A DNA stretch of 64,000 nucleotides from Paenibacillus glucanolyticus NBRC 15330. Its GTDB lineage: Bacteria; Bacillota; Bacilli; Paenibacillales; Paenibacillaceae. Of the stretch, positions 16,070 through 24,597 are shown piece by piece. Every line of letters starts with the position of its first letter. Positions within the stretch are counted from its first letter, which is position 1. The translations under genes were made by a program, and so were the position numbers. Below the pieces are notes generated by a model. That model was not told the origin of the DNA, ran no database searches, and saw only the letters and a program-made list of their open reading frames with translations. The DNA lies in contig NZ_BIMC01000010.1 in assembly GCF_004000885.1 (NCBI RefSeq), positions 1-64,000 on the forward strand, given 5' to 3'.

Positions 16070-17734
16070 TTATTCAAAATAAACGTTATAATAGTATTCC
16101 GTTCCTGTAGGAGCCGGTACGTATCCCTTCACATTTGCTTTGGCTGCAAGGAGAGGTGTCGTATGCACGAGCGGTACCCATGGTGCATCCTCTTTAATGA
16201 TGACTTGAGCTTCTTTATACAGCTCCTCGCGTTTGGTCTGTTCGGTTTCCTTTTGAGCAGCAATCAAAATTTCATGGAGCTTGTCACTGGCATAATAGCT
16301 GTAGTTATTGGATGGGATGGCATCTTTGTCAAGCAGTGTGTACAGGAAATTGTCCGGGTCTCCGTTGTCTCCCGTCCAACCGAGCATGAAGAGGTCGTCT
16401 TTTTCTCCGGCTTGCGCATCATCCAGATACGTCGCCCATTCGGGTGATTCGATTTTGACCTTCACACCGATTTTCTCGAAATCAGCCTGAATCACTTCCG
16501 CTACCTTTTTACCATCCGGCATGTAAGGACGAGGAACCGGCATCGCGTAGAAGGTGTATTCGTCCGGCAATCCGTTCGGGTAACCCGCTTCAGCCAGCAG
16601 CTGCTTCGCTTTTTCCAAATCGTATTCATAATCCTGAATACTGTCGTTATACCCCCACAGAGATGGCGGCAATGGATTGACGGCAGGTACGGCCTGTCCA
16701 GCGAAGAAGGCGTCGATAATCGCTTGTTTGTTGACGGCATAACTCAGGGCTTGTCTTACTTTCACGTCGTCAAACGGCTTTTTCTTGAGGTTGAAGCCAA
16801 CATAACCAACGTTGTTGGAGGGACGTTCGATCTTCTGCAGATCCGGATTGCTTTCAAGTGTTGCCAAGTCGTCCGGACTCAAATCTTCCATCAGGTCGAT
16901 TTCTCCGCTTTGCAGCGCATTGAAGCGTGCAGAGTTGTCGGGAATGGAGCGAACGATCACTTTATTCAGCTTCGGAAGTCCTTCTCTCCAATAGTTCGGG
17001 TTCTTCTCCAGTGTAATCGAATCATTGCGTTTCCACTCTTTGAACACAAAAGGTCCTGTGCCAACCGGCTCGTTCTTGAAGCTGGCTTGTTTCTCTTGAA
17101 TCGCCGTAGGGCTGGCAATGCCGAAGGAGGTCATCGCCAGGTTCTGCAGGAATGGTGCTTGCGGCTGATTCAGCGTAAATTCAACGGTATTGGCATCCAC
17201 TGTTTTAACTTCCTTGATGACCCGTTTTCCATCGGGACCAAACATTGAGTCATAATAGTCAAAGGAGTCGCCTTCATACTTGTATTCGCTCTTTGGATCG
17301 GACCAGCGGGTGAAATTGAATACCACGGCATCCGCATTAAAATCGGTTCCGTCATGAAATTTCACGCCTTGGCGAAGTTTGAAGGTATACTTCAGCCCGT
17401 CTTCGGAAACCGTCCAGCTTTCGGCGAGCGATCCTTGAACCTCGGTTGTTCCTTCCTTATATTCCAGCAAAGAGTCGAACACTTGGTGCGTGATTTTGAG
17501 GGATTCGCCGTCTGTTACAATCGAGGGGTCAAGGGATGAGGAATCCCCGCCCCGTCCGACAATCAACGTATCCTGTGTGGACTGTGACGGGTTATTCGGT
17601 TCTGTTGTTTCTCCCGTATCCGTTCCTGCTGCACCATTATTGCCGCTGCTCTTACTGCCGCTGCAACCCGCAAGGGCAACAACGGTGCATAACATCAATA
17701 CCATAACGAGACTGCTCCATCTTTTCACTTTCAT
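16070..17734 (-). CDS. Peptide ABC transporter substrate-binding lipoprotein (family 5, DppE/OppA-like)
   Basis: 554 residues. Signal peptide and lipobox (VVALAGC, Cys24) are followed by a Ser/Gly/Thr-rich linker. The family 5 signature near residue 100 (LAESWTVSEDGLKYTFKLRQGVKFHDG) and typical LNPxPPSLWGYN and RREELYKEAQ-like segments are present. The ATG follows AGAAGGGAG. The protein is tethered outside the membrane and captures peptides or nickel-like ligands; dipeptide or oligopeptide is most likely. It lies between the ATPase genes and the permease genes of the same operon. Confidence 0.94.
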   Translation of the reverse strand: MKVKRWSSLVMVLMLCTVVALAGCSGSKSSGNNGAAGTDTGETTEPNNPSQSTQDTLIVGRGGDSSSLDPSIVTDGESLKITHQVFDSLLEYKEGTTEVQGSLAESWTVSEDGLKYTFKLRQGVKFHDGTDFNADAVVFNFTRWSDPKSEYKYEGDSFDYYDSMFGPDGKRVIKEVKTVDANTVEFTLNQPQAPFLQNLAMTSFGIASPTAIQEKQASFKNEPVGTGPFVFKEWKRNDSITLEKNPNYWREGLPKLNKVIVRSIPDNSARFNALQSGEIDLMEDLSPDDLATLESNPDLQKIERPSNNVGYVGFNLKKKPFDDVKVRQALSYAVNKQAIIDAFFAGQAVPAVNPLPPSLWGYNDSIQDYEYDLEKAKQLLAEAGYPNGLPDEYTFYAMPVPRPYMPDGKKVAEVIQADFEKIGVKVKIESPEWATYLDDAQAGEKDDLFMLGWTGDNGDPDNFLYTLLDKDAIPSNNYSYYASDKLHEILIAAQKETEQTKREELYKEAQVIIKEDAPWVPLVHTTPLLAAKANVKGYVPAPTGTEYYYNVYFE

Positions 17735-17865
17735 ATTCTGGCTCCCTTCTATTCAACCGAATATTTCATTTGTTTATATGATGCCGGACAACTTGTCCAG
17801 ACTATAAACCGGAAAGAAGAAAAGTGCTTCGACAGCTATAAATAAATGGTTGCGATACGTACGTC

Positions 17866-18864
17866 TTATATCGCTTTATCGGTTGCATTCGCCCCGTTAT
17901 ACAAATGGCAGGCTGTCAGATGGGCGGGCTCGGTTTCCTTCAGCTCGGGCCGCTCGTTCAGGCAAATGTCCATCACCATTGGACAACGTGTGTGAAATGC
18001 GCAGCCAACAGGCGAGTTTGCAGGGCTTGGCAGCTCTCCCTGCAGAATGATTCGTTCGGTTTTGATATCCGGGTCCGGCTGAGGCACCGCGGAAAAAAGC
18101 GCTTTCGTATATGGATGCTGCGGCGAGGAATAGAGTGTATTTTTCTCGGCAATCTCCACGATCCGCCCGAGGTACATCACGGCAATTCGGTCACAGATAT
18201 GCTTGACCACACTCAGGTCATGCGCGATAAAGATATAGGTAAGGCCAAATTCCTCCTGCAAATCCTGCAGCAAATTAACAATCTGCGACTGGATCGACAC
18301 GTCCAGTGCCGAGACGGGTTCATCCGCAACGATCAGCTTGGGCTGGAGCGCCAATGCCCTGGCAATGCCAATTCGCTGACGTTGTCCGCCAGAGAATTGG
18401 TGCGGATACCGCTGAAGATGGCTATGCGTCAAGCCGACGACATCGATCAAGCGGCTGATGATGTTTTGTCGCTCTTTTGCATTCCCTACTCCATGCACGA
18501 TGAGCGGTTCCTCCAATATCCGCTGGACAGTATGCCGCGGATCCAGAGAAGAGAACGGGTCCTGAAACACGATTTGCATATCTTTGCGCTTCCGCCGAAG
18601 CTCTTCCGGGGATAGATCCGTGATATCCTGCCCATCAAACCGAACCCTGCCGGACGTCGGCTCAATCAGCCGCAGCAGAGAACGGCCCGCAGTGGATTTG
18701 CCGCACCCGCTTTCCCCTACCAATCCAAACGTCTCACCTTTTTCCACGGAAAACGAAATATCGTCAACGGCTTTGACGACTTGCTGCTGCGATCTTCCGA
18801 ACCACCGACTTCCCAGCGGGTAATATTTCTTGAGATGCTCCACGTGCAGTAACGGTTCGCTCAT
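17866..18864 (-). CDS. Peptide ABC transporter ATP-binding protein (DppF/OppF-like)
   Basis: 332 residues. Walker A is GESGCGKS, the signature is FSGGQRQRIGIARAL, and Walker B is KLIVADEPVSALD. The OppF C-terminal extension carries the cysteine-bearing segment GCAFHTRCPMVMDIC, which in this subfamily holds an iron-sulfur cluster. The ATG overlaps the stop of the DppD-like gene by 4 bp (ATGA), indicating translational coupling. It drives peptide import as a heterodimer with the DppD-like partner. Confidence 0.95.
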   Translation of the reverse strand: MSEPLLHVEHLKKYYPLGSRWFGRSQQQVVKAVDDISFSVEKGETFGLVGESGCGKSTAGRSLLRLIEPTSGRVRFDGQDITDLSPEELRRKRKDMQIVFQDPFSSLDPRHTVQRILEEPLIVHGVGNAKERQNIISRLIDVVGLTHSHLQRYPHQFSGGQRQRIGIARALALQPKLIVADEPVSALDVSIQSQIVNLLQDLQEEFGLTYIFIAHDLSVVKHICDRIAVMYLGRIVEIAEKNTLYSSPQHPYTKALFSAVPQPDPDIKTERIILQGELPSPANSPVGCAFHTRCPMVMDICLNERPELKETEPAHLTACHLYNGANATDKAI

Positions 18865-19850
18865 ACGACTTCCTCCTTCGGCGTTTCGTGCAACCAGCAG
18901 CGGCAGCTATGTGCCTCTTCATATTCCTTCAGCTCCGGAAGCTTCTCCAAGCACAGCGGCATCACGTTCTGACATCGCTCGGCAAACCGGCAGCCCTTCA
19001 TCTGTGTATTCAAGACCGGCACGTTGCCGGAAATGGAGAACAGCCGGCGATGCTGCTCATTCATCCTGGGTACCGACTTGATAAGACCCTGAGTATACGG
19101 ATGCAGCGGTTTTTTGAATATATCCCGCACACTCCCTTCCTCAACCACCTTCCCGGCATACATTACTGCTACCCGATGACACATCTCCGCGACAACACCT
19201 AGATCATGCGTGATCATCATCACCGCGGTTTGATATTCCTCATTCAAGCGGCGGATCAAATCCAGAATCTGAGCCTGAATCGTCACATCCAGCGCAGTAG
19301 TCGGCTCATCGGCAATGAGCAGTTCAGGATTGCACGAAATCGCCATCGCAATCATGACCCGCTGTCGCATCCCGCCGGATAGTCGATGGGGGTATTCATC
19401 GATGATCTCCACTGCCCTTGCAATGCCAACCTTTTTCAGCATCTCAACCGTATGCTCTCGAGCGTGTTTCCTGCTTAGCCCCCGATGGAGGCGAATGGTC
19501 TCGCCAATTTGCTGGCCGACCGTAAAGAGCGGATTAAGCGACGTCATCGGCTCCTGAAAAATCATAGAAACGGCATTGCCGCGAATAGTACGCATCTCAC
19601 GTTCTTTGAGCGGGACGATATCCTTCCCTTTAAACAAAATCGAACCGCCAGTGATTCTACCTGGAGGCTGCGGAATCAGCTTTAATACCGAAAGCGCTGT
19701 GACACTCTTGCCGCAGCCTGATTCGCCAACAACTCCAAGCACTTCTCCCGGCCTAACATATAGGCTCACACCATCCACGGCGGGTATTTCACCTCGGTCC
19801 GTAAAAAAGTGCGTGTGCAAATCCTGAATCTGCAAAATAGGTTGACTCAT
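18861..19850 (-). CDS. Peptide ABC transporter ATP-binding protein (DppD/OppD-like)
   Basis: 329 residues from the ATG at 19850 (AAAGAGG 8 nt upstream); an in-frame extension to 19904 is unlikely. Walker A GESGCGKS, signature LSGGMRQRVMIAMAI, Walker B ELLIADEPTTALD and the C-terminal oligopeptide ATPase extension with GCRFAERCQNVMPLC are all visible. It is the first gene of the five-gene operon (D, F, binding protein, B, C). The AT-rich 440-bp region upstream should hold the promoter, but I could not place one with confidence. Confidence 0.94.
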   Translation of the reverse strand: MSQPILQIQDLHTHFFTDRGEIPAVDGVSLYVRPGEVLGVVGESGCGKSVTALSVLKLIPQPPGRITGGSILFKGKDIVPLKEREMRTIRGNAVSMIFQEPMTSLNPLFTVGQQIGETIRLHRGLSRKHAREHTVEMLKKVGIARAVEIIDEYPHRLSGGMRQRVMIAMAISCNPELLIADEPTTALDVTIQAQILDLIRRLNEEYQTAVMMITHDLGVVAEMCHRVAVMYAGKVVEEGSVRDIFKKPLHPYTQGLIKSVPRMNEQHRRLFSISGNVPVLNTQMKGCRFAERCQNVMPLCLEKLPELKEYEEAHSCRCWLHETPKEEVV

Positions 19851-20221
19851 ATTACAGCCTCTTTTCTGTAGATAAGATAGATTTTGCAGCCTTTTTCGAC
19901 TCATCCTTCCATAGCCCGTGACCTTTCGACGAAAATCAGCATAAAATTGAACTCAGGTCAATTAATATGTCAAAAACTCTAACATCAAACCAAATATAGT
20001 TTATTTGATATGTTACTTTACATCATTTTTTTAGGTTAGACAAGAAATATTTACTATATTTTCTATGTTATGTTCATGAAAGATTTTACAAAAAACTAGA
20101 ATGGGCTACTAGCCTGACAGCCAGAATTCAGCCAATGGAAATATCATGCTATAGAATTCATTAAATTAATATTTCATATCATGAATTCAATATAATTCGG
20201 CAACTGCTCTCCATTTAGCAA
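19851..20221. other. AT-rich intergenic region upstream of the peptide operon
   Basis: No ORF of protein-like composition. On the minus strand a TTGACA occurs near 19955-19960 and an imperfect ATCAAATA/TATTTGGTTTGAT repeat lies upstream of it, but I found no convincing matched -10. I see nothing else in it. Confidence 0.4.
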
Positions 20222-20223
20222 AC

Positions 20224-20258
20224 AAAAAAAAGCATCTGATCCAAGATCAAATGCTTTA
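20224..20258 (-). terminator. Terminator downstream of the kinase remnant and SDR gene
   Basis: On the minus strand AAGCATTTGATC-TTG-GATCAGATGCTT is followed by TTTTTTT. It lies 30 bp past the stop of the broken BadF-type gene. Confidence 0.8.
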
Positions 20259-20289
20259 AAAGTGATTTCGCAACAGGTTTCATCGGACT

Positions 20290-20757
20290 CTACCACGCTG
20301 TGTGAGGGTGTCTTCGCATGAACTCAATCATACGGGCATCAACAGGTACACTCACATGCTGAAGTGCCTTTATCACAGCTCCGGATGCGGCCGACAATTC
20401 AGGAGCCTTGTAAACATACTGTTTATTTTTCCCAAATCGCAGGCTCTCATTAAACTTTAGTTTCATATAGGGACTGTTCACGACACTGCCAATTCCCGTA
20501 ACCGATACGTGATCCGATTGAAAGAACGATCCCAGAATCTCGACGCCTACCATGATTTGCTTCATGGCTTCATCACACACATTCTGGGCCAATGGACTTC
20601 CGGCTTCAGCTGCAATCGTGATGATTGGTGCCATGTCTCCAAACTTCTTGTTGCGCTCCTTACTCTCTTCCATAAATCCTGCGGCCGCCAAGAGGCGAAG
20701 CTGCTCCATATTCTCAACATTCCAATAGCTCTGAACGCTTTCGAACCCGTGTTTCAT
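20290..20757 (-). pseudogene. BadF/BadG/BcrA-type kinase (N-acetylglucosamine kinase-like), C-terminal half only
   Basis: The 155 residues match the second half of the BadF/BadG/BcrA/BcrD ATPase family (ITIAAEAGSPLAQNVCDEA, VSVTGIGSVVNSPYMKLKF, PELSAASGAVIKAL). Family members are about 320 residues and begin with a DGGGTKT phosphate-binding motif that is absent here. In the same frame upstream of the Met, to a stop near 20823, the sequence reads SGCTKYWPGIFNNR. It could be a worn phosphate-1 motif joined by internal deletion to the C-terminal half. Without the first ATP-binding domain the product cannot be an active kinase. It follows the SDR gene in the same direction. Confidence 0.7.
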
Positions 20758-20827
20758 CCGATTGTTGAATATTCCCGGCCAGTATTTGGTACACCCCGAG
20801 ATCCTCCTGAAATCCTATTCTGGCGCC

Positions 20828-21610
20828 TTACAAAGACGGGGCTGAACCGCCGTCGATATTGATGGAAGTTCCGGTTACATAGGAGGCCGCGTCGGATGCC
20901 AAAAAAACGATGACTTTTGCGGCTTCATCCGTATCTCCAATGCGTCCCAGCGGAATCTTGTGGCGCGGGTCCCGAGCATATTGCTCCCATGAGAGCCCTG
21001 GCTCCTCCCGCTTCCACCGCTCCTCCAGCTGTGCACTGCGGATCGTTCCTATGCATACCGTGTTTACTCTGATTTGATCGGATGCCAGATCATGACTCAT
21101 GGCCTTGGTCATGGCCTGTCCGGCTGCACGGCTGACACTGCTCGGCATGGACGAAGCCGGCGGCGTCTTGGCCCAGGACGTTGTGACATTGATAATCGCC
21201 CCGCCGCCAGACTTACGAATATGCGGAATCGCAGCACGCGAAAAGCGAATGGCGCCGAACAGCTTGAGATCCAGATCGGATGCCCATTGTTCGTCTTCAA
21301 TCAGCTCGAATGGCTTCGCTGCCGCGGTTCCCGCGTTGTTCACCAGGATATCGAGTCGACCGAAATGTTGAACGGTATCCCTTACCGCCGTCAAGCATTC
21401 CTCGGATTGAGTCACGTCCGCCGTTATCGTCAGCACCCGAGATCCGCTTGAATCTCGAATATGTTCAGCCGCAGCAGCTAATTGCTCTTCATCCCTTGCA
21501 CAAATAGCCACCTTTGCGCCTTCAAGAGCAAACGTGACTGCCGTTTCAAGGCCAATGCCCCGGCTCCCTCCGGTAATCAATACAACTTTGTCTTTGAGTC
21601 CTAAGTCCAT
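20828..21610 (-). CDS. SDR-family oxidoreductase with substituted catalytic residues
   Basis: 260 residues, classical SDR length. The nucleotide motif TGGSRGIG (residues 13-20) and NNAG (91-94) are intact, as is the C-terminal DGGSAPSL. At the active site the usual Y-x-x-x-K is replaced: the aligned stretch is SSVSRAAG, giving Ser157 and Arg161. The preceding strand is NVTTSW rather than NISS. The protein may therefore bind NAD(P)(H) but use different chemistry, or belong to an atypical SDR branch I recall as having this P-x-S-V-S-R-A-A motif. It is upstream of the broken kinase gene, so both may belong to a former sugar-catabolic operon. Confidence 0.88.
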   Translation of the reverse strand: MDLGLKDKVVLITGGSRGIGLETAVTFALEGAKVAICARDEEQLAAAAEHIRDSSGSRVLTITADVTQSEECLTAVRDTVQHFGRLDILVNNAGTAAAKPFELIEDEQWASDLDLKLFGAIRFSRAAIPHIRKSGGGAIINVTTSWAKTPPASSMPSSVSRAAGQAMTKAMSHDLASDQIRVNTVCIGTIRSAQLEERWKREEPGLSWEQYARDPRHKIPLGRIGDTDEAAKVIVFLASDAASYVTGTSINIDGGSAPSL

Positions 21611-21704
21611 ATATGATCGGCTCCTTTACTTTGATATTCCGAATCGTTGTCACTATCATACCTTCAACAAGGGAGATGATTTTCCCTCCTTCCGCTGCTA
21701 CAAC

Positions 21705-21733
21705 AGCAAAAGCCGCGATCTCATCGCGGCTGC
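21705..21733 (-). terminator. Terminator of the trehalose operon
   Basis: AGCCGCGAT-GAG-ATCGCGGCT on the minus strand followed by TTTTGCTG, 17 bp past the treR stop. Confidence 0.85.
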
Positions 21734-21749
21734 TTGACACTTCTATCTT

Positions 21750-22487
21750 TTATTTGTTCCAATGCTCCACATTGGATTCTCTTCTGGCAAAATCGACAAA
21801 CTGGAATTTATCTAACCGGTGTCTCGATTCCGTATATTGAAAGAGTGTTGTATCCTCCAGATGAACGTAACCCCGAACTACGACGACATGTGTATCGTTT
21901 CCAAGATCCATGTAATCGTGGTCCATGGTTGTAGCACGTTCAACAGAAATTATTTTTTTGGCATAACTGATTTTCAAATGCAATTCTTGCTCAAGATATT
22001 GAAAAATAGAATCGCCGGTAATTTCCTTCGTCAAACCCGTGACGATGTCGGCAAGCAAACAATCAATATCCAGGATGATGCGTTCCCCTTCGATCTCCCT
22101 GGCGCGAATCACCTTCCACACGAGCTGGTCCGGACGGATTTGAAGCTCCTTCGCTATGCTCTCCCCTGCAGAGACGCATTTCGTTTCATACACAAAGGTT
22201 CGGCTTCTTCTGCCTAACCGTTCAGCCATCTCTTTATAACTGACCAGACCCGATACCGGAAAGTTCAATCTGCCTGTATCCAGAACAAAGGAGCCTTTGC
22301 CTTTAACCTTGTGGATATACCCATTTTGCGCGAGCAAATTAAGTCCTTTGCGAACCGTTTCCCTTGTAATCTGATAGGTGGCGGCAAGCTCGTTCTCCGA
22401 TGGCAGTTTACTGCCGGCCTGGAGAATTCCCGTATCGATTTGTTCGGCATAATCTTTGTAAAGCGTCCAATAAATATTGTTTGTCAT
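21750..22487 (-). CDS. treR: Trehalose operon repressor TreR (GntR/HutC family)
   Basis: 245 residues. The GntR winged helix lies at residues 1-70 (YWTLYKDYAEQIDTGILQAGSKLPSENELAATYQITRETVRKGLNLLAQNGYIHKVKGKGSFV). It is followed by a UbiC-type effector domain (FVYETKCVSAGESIAKELQI, YTESRHRLDKFQFVDFARR). This C-terminal end is characteristic of TreR, which senses trehalose-6-phosphate. It is the third gene of treA-treP-treR. Two TGTATATACA palindromes at the operon promoter are its likely targets, so the operon is autoregulated. Confidence 0.95.
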   Translation of the reverse strand: MTNNIYWTLYKDYAEQIDTGILQAGSKLPSENELAATYQITRETVRKGLNLLAQNGYIHKVKGKGSFVLDTGRLNFPVSGLVSYKEMAERLGRRSRTFVYETKCVSAGESIAKELQIRPDQLVWKVIRAREIEGERIILDIDCLLADIVTGLTKEITGDSIFQYLEQELHLKISYAKKIISVERATTMDHDYMDLGNDTHVVVVRGYVHLEDTTLFQYTESRHRLDKFQFVDFARRESNVEHWNK

Positions 22488-22549
22488 CCCTTATCACCAT
22501 CAGCTATTGTACCATGATCCAGCGATGATTACATGCTCCACTGGTACCG

Positions 22550-24571
22550 TCAGATTTCAGAATGCAAAACGGCTTGAAGCACGCGGGTCTGACCTTGAAC
22601 GGCCTCTCCTTCATACTCCACAACCTCCTGAATGAGTTCCTGTCCATCCGGTACGATGATCGGCGTGATGACAGGCAAGCCGGCTTGTTCAATACGATGG
22701 ATATCGAATTCAAGCAGCAATTGTCCCTTGGTTATGGCATCCCCCGTCTCTACATGGGCGATGAATCCCTCCCCTTTTAAGGAGACGGTGTTGATTCCCA
22801 CATGGATCAGGATCTGGACCCCGTTAGTATCGGTCAAAATAATCGCATGTTTGCTCTTCTTGATCAGATGAGCGACCTGACCGTCAAACGGTGCGTAGAC
22901 TTTCCCTTCCGACGGAATGATGGCAATACCTTGCCCCATTTGTTTTTCAGCGAACGCAGGGTCCGGAACTTCAGCCAAAGGTACGACTTTACCGTTCATC
23001 GGCGCAGCGATATCCACCATTAGCTTCTTGGAAGCATCGGCTGAAGTACTTGCCTCAGAAACAGGGGGTACGGAAGAACGAGTTGGGGCTGCAGTCGCAC
23101 TGCCCGTCCGTTCATTTTCAACGTTATCTTGGGGAATTTCCTTCCCTTGGTTTCTGATTGGCCTCGACATCTGGTAACGTCCGAACAACAAGGTTCCCGT
23201 GAACGGAACAACCAGTACAATCGCCATCCCCAGGAAGAACACGCCCCACTGGTTAGGGAATATGGACAGGAAGCCCGGAATACCGCCGACTCCGATCGAA
23301 GAAGCCAGAACGTTGTTGACTGCCAGCAGCACGCCGGCAATTCCGGATCCGACCATACCGAATATAAAAGGATATTTATGACGAATGTTTACCCCGAAGA
23401 TAGCTGGCTCGGTTACGCCCAGAAAGGCGGAGATCGATGACGTAACAGCAAGCCCTTTGGCCTTCTGTTCCTTCAGAATGAACATCATGGCAAGCGCGGC
23501 CGCACCCTGTGCAATGTTGGACAAGGCCAGCATCGGCCACAAGAACGTTCCTCCGTTACTGCCGATAAGCTGGAAATCTACCGCAAGGAACGTATGATGC
23601 ATTCCCGTGATAACCAGCAGCGCATACAATCCGCCGTATATCAGGCCGCCAAGAGCGGCAAACGAATCGAAAATGCTAACCAGTCCTGAAGTGAGGACGT
23701 TGCCAATGGCAAAGGTGATAGGTCCCACCAGGATAAATGCGAGGAAGCCGGTGACCAGCAAGGCAACGGGCGCCACAATAAGCAGCTTGATGGAATCATG
23801 AACACGCTTGTCCAGAAACTTCTCGATCTTGGCTAATATATAAGCGGAGACCAGAACAGGCAGCACCTGACCCTGATATCCGATCTTCTCAACGTCAAAA
23901 CCGAATAAATTCCATACCGGAACCGTGCCCTCCAGTTTGGCGTCCGCATACTGATAGGCACTCAGAAGATCCGGATTAACCAGAATCAATCCCAATACGA
24001 TCCCAAGCAGCGGGTTGCCCCCAAACTGCCGTACCGCCGACCAGCCGATCAGGACGGGAAGAAAAGTAAATGCCGTACTTGCGATAAGATTGATAATAGA
24101 TGCCACATCCGCCCATTCGGGATGCACCTGAATCAGGGATTGTCCTTCGTAGAAGATACCTGGACCCGTAAGCAGATTATTAATGCCGAGCAGCAAACCT
24201 GCCATGACAATCGCCGGCAAAATCGGAATGAAAATATCCGCTAGCGTCTTAATGGCCCGCTGAATCGGATTTTGTTTCTTGCTGGCAAGGGTCTTCACAT
24301 CATCCTTGGATGCTCTTGTTCCACCGGTTATATCCATCATTTCATTGTAGACCTGGTCCACCAGACCTGGTCCGATAACAACTTGAAATTGACCCTGAGA
24401 GGAGAACTGCCCCTTCACCAGATCGTTCTCATCCAGAGCTTTGGTATCAACCTTACTGTCGTCCGCAAGGGCAAATCGTAATCGTGTAACGCAATGCGTG
24501 GCGGCTTCAATATTGTCTTTTCCACCGATTGCTTCGACAATTCGCTCCACATTTTTGCGATCAATGGCCAT
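22550..24571 (-). CDS. treP: Trehalose-specific PTS enzyme II (EIIBCA fusion)
   Basis: 673 residues in three domains. EIIB (1-85) carries the phospho-Cys27 in THCVTRLRF. EIIC (about 105-470) has multiple membrane helices with GMHHTFLAVDFQLIG, LGVTEPAIFGVN and related glucose-family motifs. A fused EIIA follows a Ser/Thr/Ala-rich linker at about 475-510 and runs to the C-terminus, with the phospho-His in VQILIHVGINTV. Many trehalose permeases lack their own EIIA; the fusion makes this one self-sufficient after HPr. It imports trehalose as trehalose-6-phosphate for the product of treA, encoded 26 bp upstream. Confidence 0.96.
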   Translation of the reverse strand: MAIDRKNVERIVEAIGGKDNIEAATHCVTRLRFALADDSKVDTKALDENDLVKGQFSSQGQFQVVIGPGLVDQVYNEMMDITGGTRASKDDVKTLASKKQNPIQRAIKTLADIFIPILPAIVMAGLLLGINNLLTGPGIFYEGQSLIQVHPEWADVASIINLIASTAFTFLPVLIGWSAVRQFGGNPLLGIVLGLILVNPDLLSAYQYADAKLEGTVPVWNLFGFDVEKIGYQGQVLPVLVSAYILAKIEKFLDKRVHDSIKLLIVAPVALLVTGFLAFILVGPITFAIGNVLTSGLVSIFDSFAALGGLIYGGLYALLVITGMHHTFLAVDFQLIGSNGGTFLWPMLALSNIAQGAAALAMMFILKEQKAKGLAVTSSISAFLGVTEPAIFGVNIRHKYPFIFGMVGSGIAGVLLAVNNVLASSIGVGGIPGFLSIFPNQWGVFFLGMAIVLVVPFTGTLLFGRYQMSRPIRNQGKEIPQDNVENERTGSATAAPTRSSVPPVSEASTSADASKKLMVDIAAPMNGKVVPLAEVPDPAFAEKQMGQGIAIIPSEGKVYAPFDGQVAHLIKKSKHAIILTDTNGVQILIHVGINTVSLKGEGFIAHVETGDAITKGQLLLEFDIHRIEQAGLPVITPIIVPDGQELIQEVVEYEGEAVQGQTRVLQAVLHSEI

Positions 24572-24597
24572 AGCTGTACGCTCCTGACTATATTAAT

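Noticed and set aside
17905-18615. 236-codon plus-strand frame opposite the DppF-like ATPase
   Set aside because: Antisense shadow; no motif of its own.
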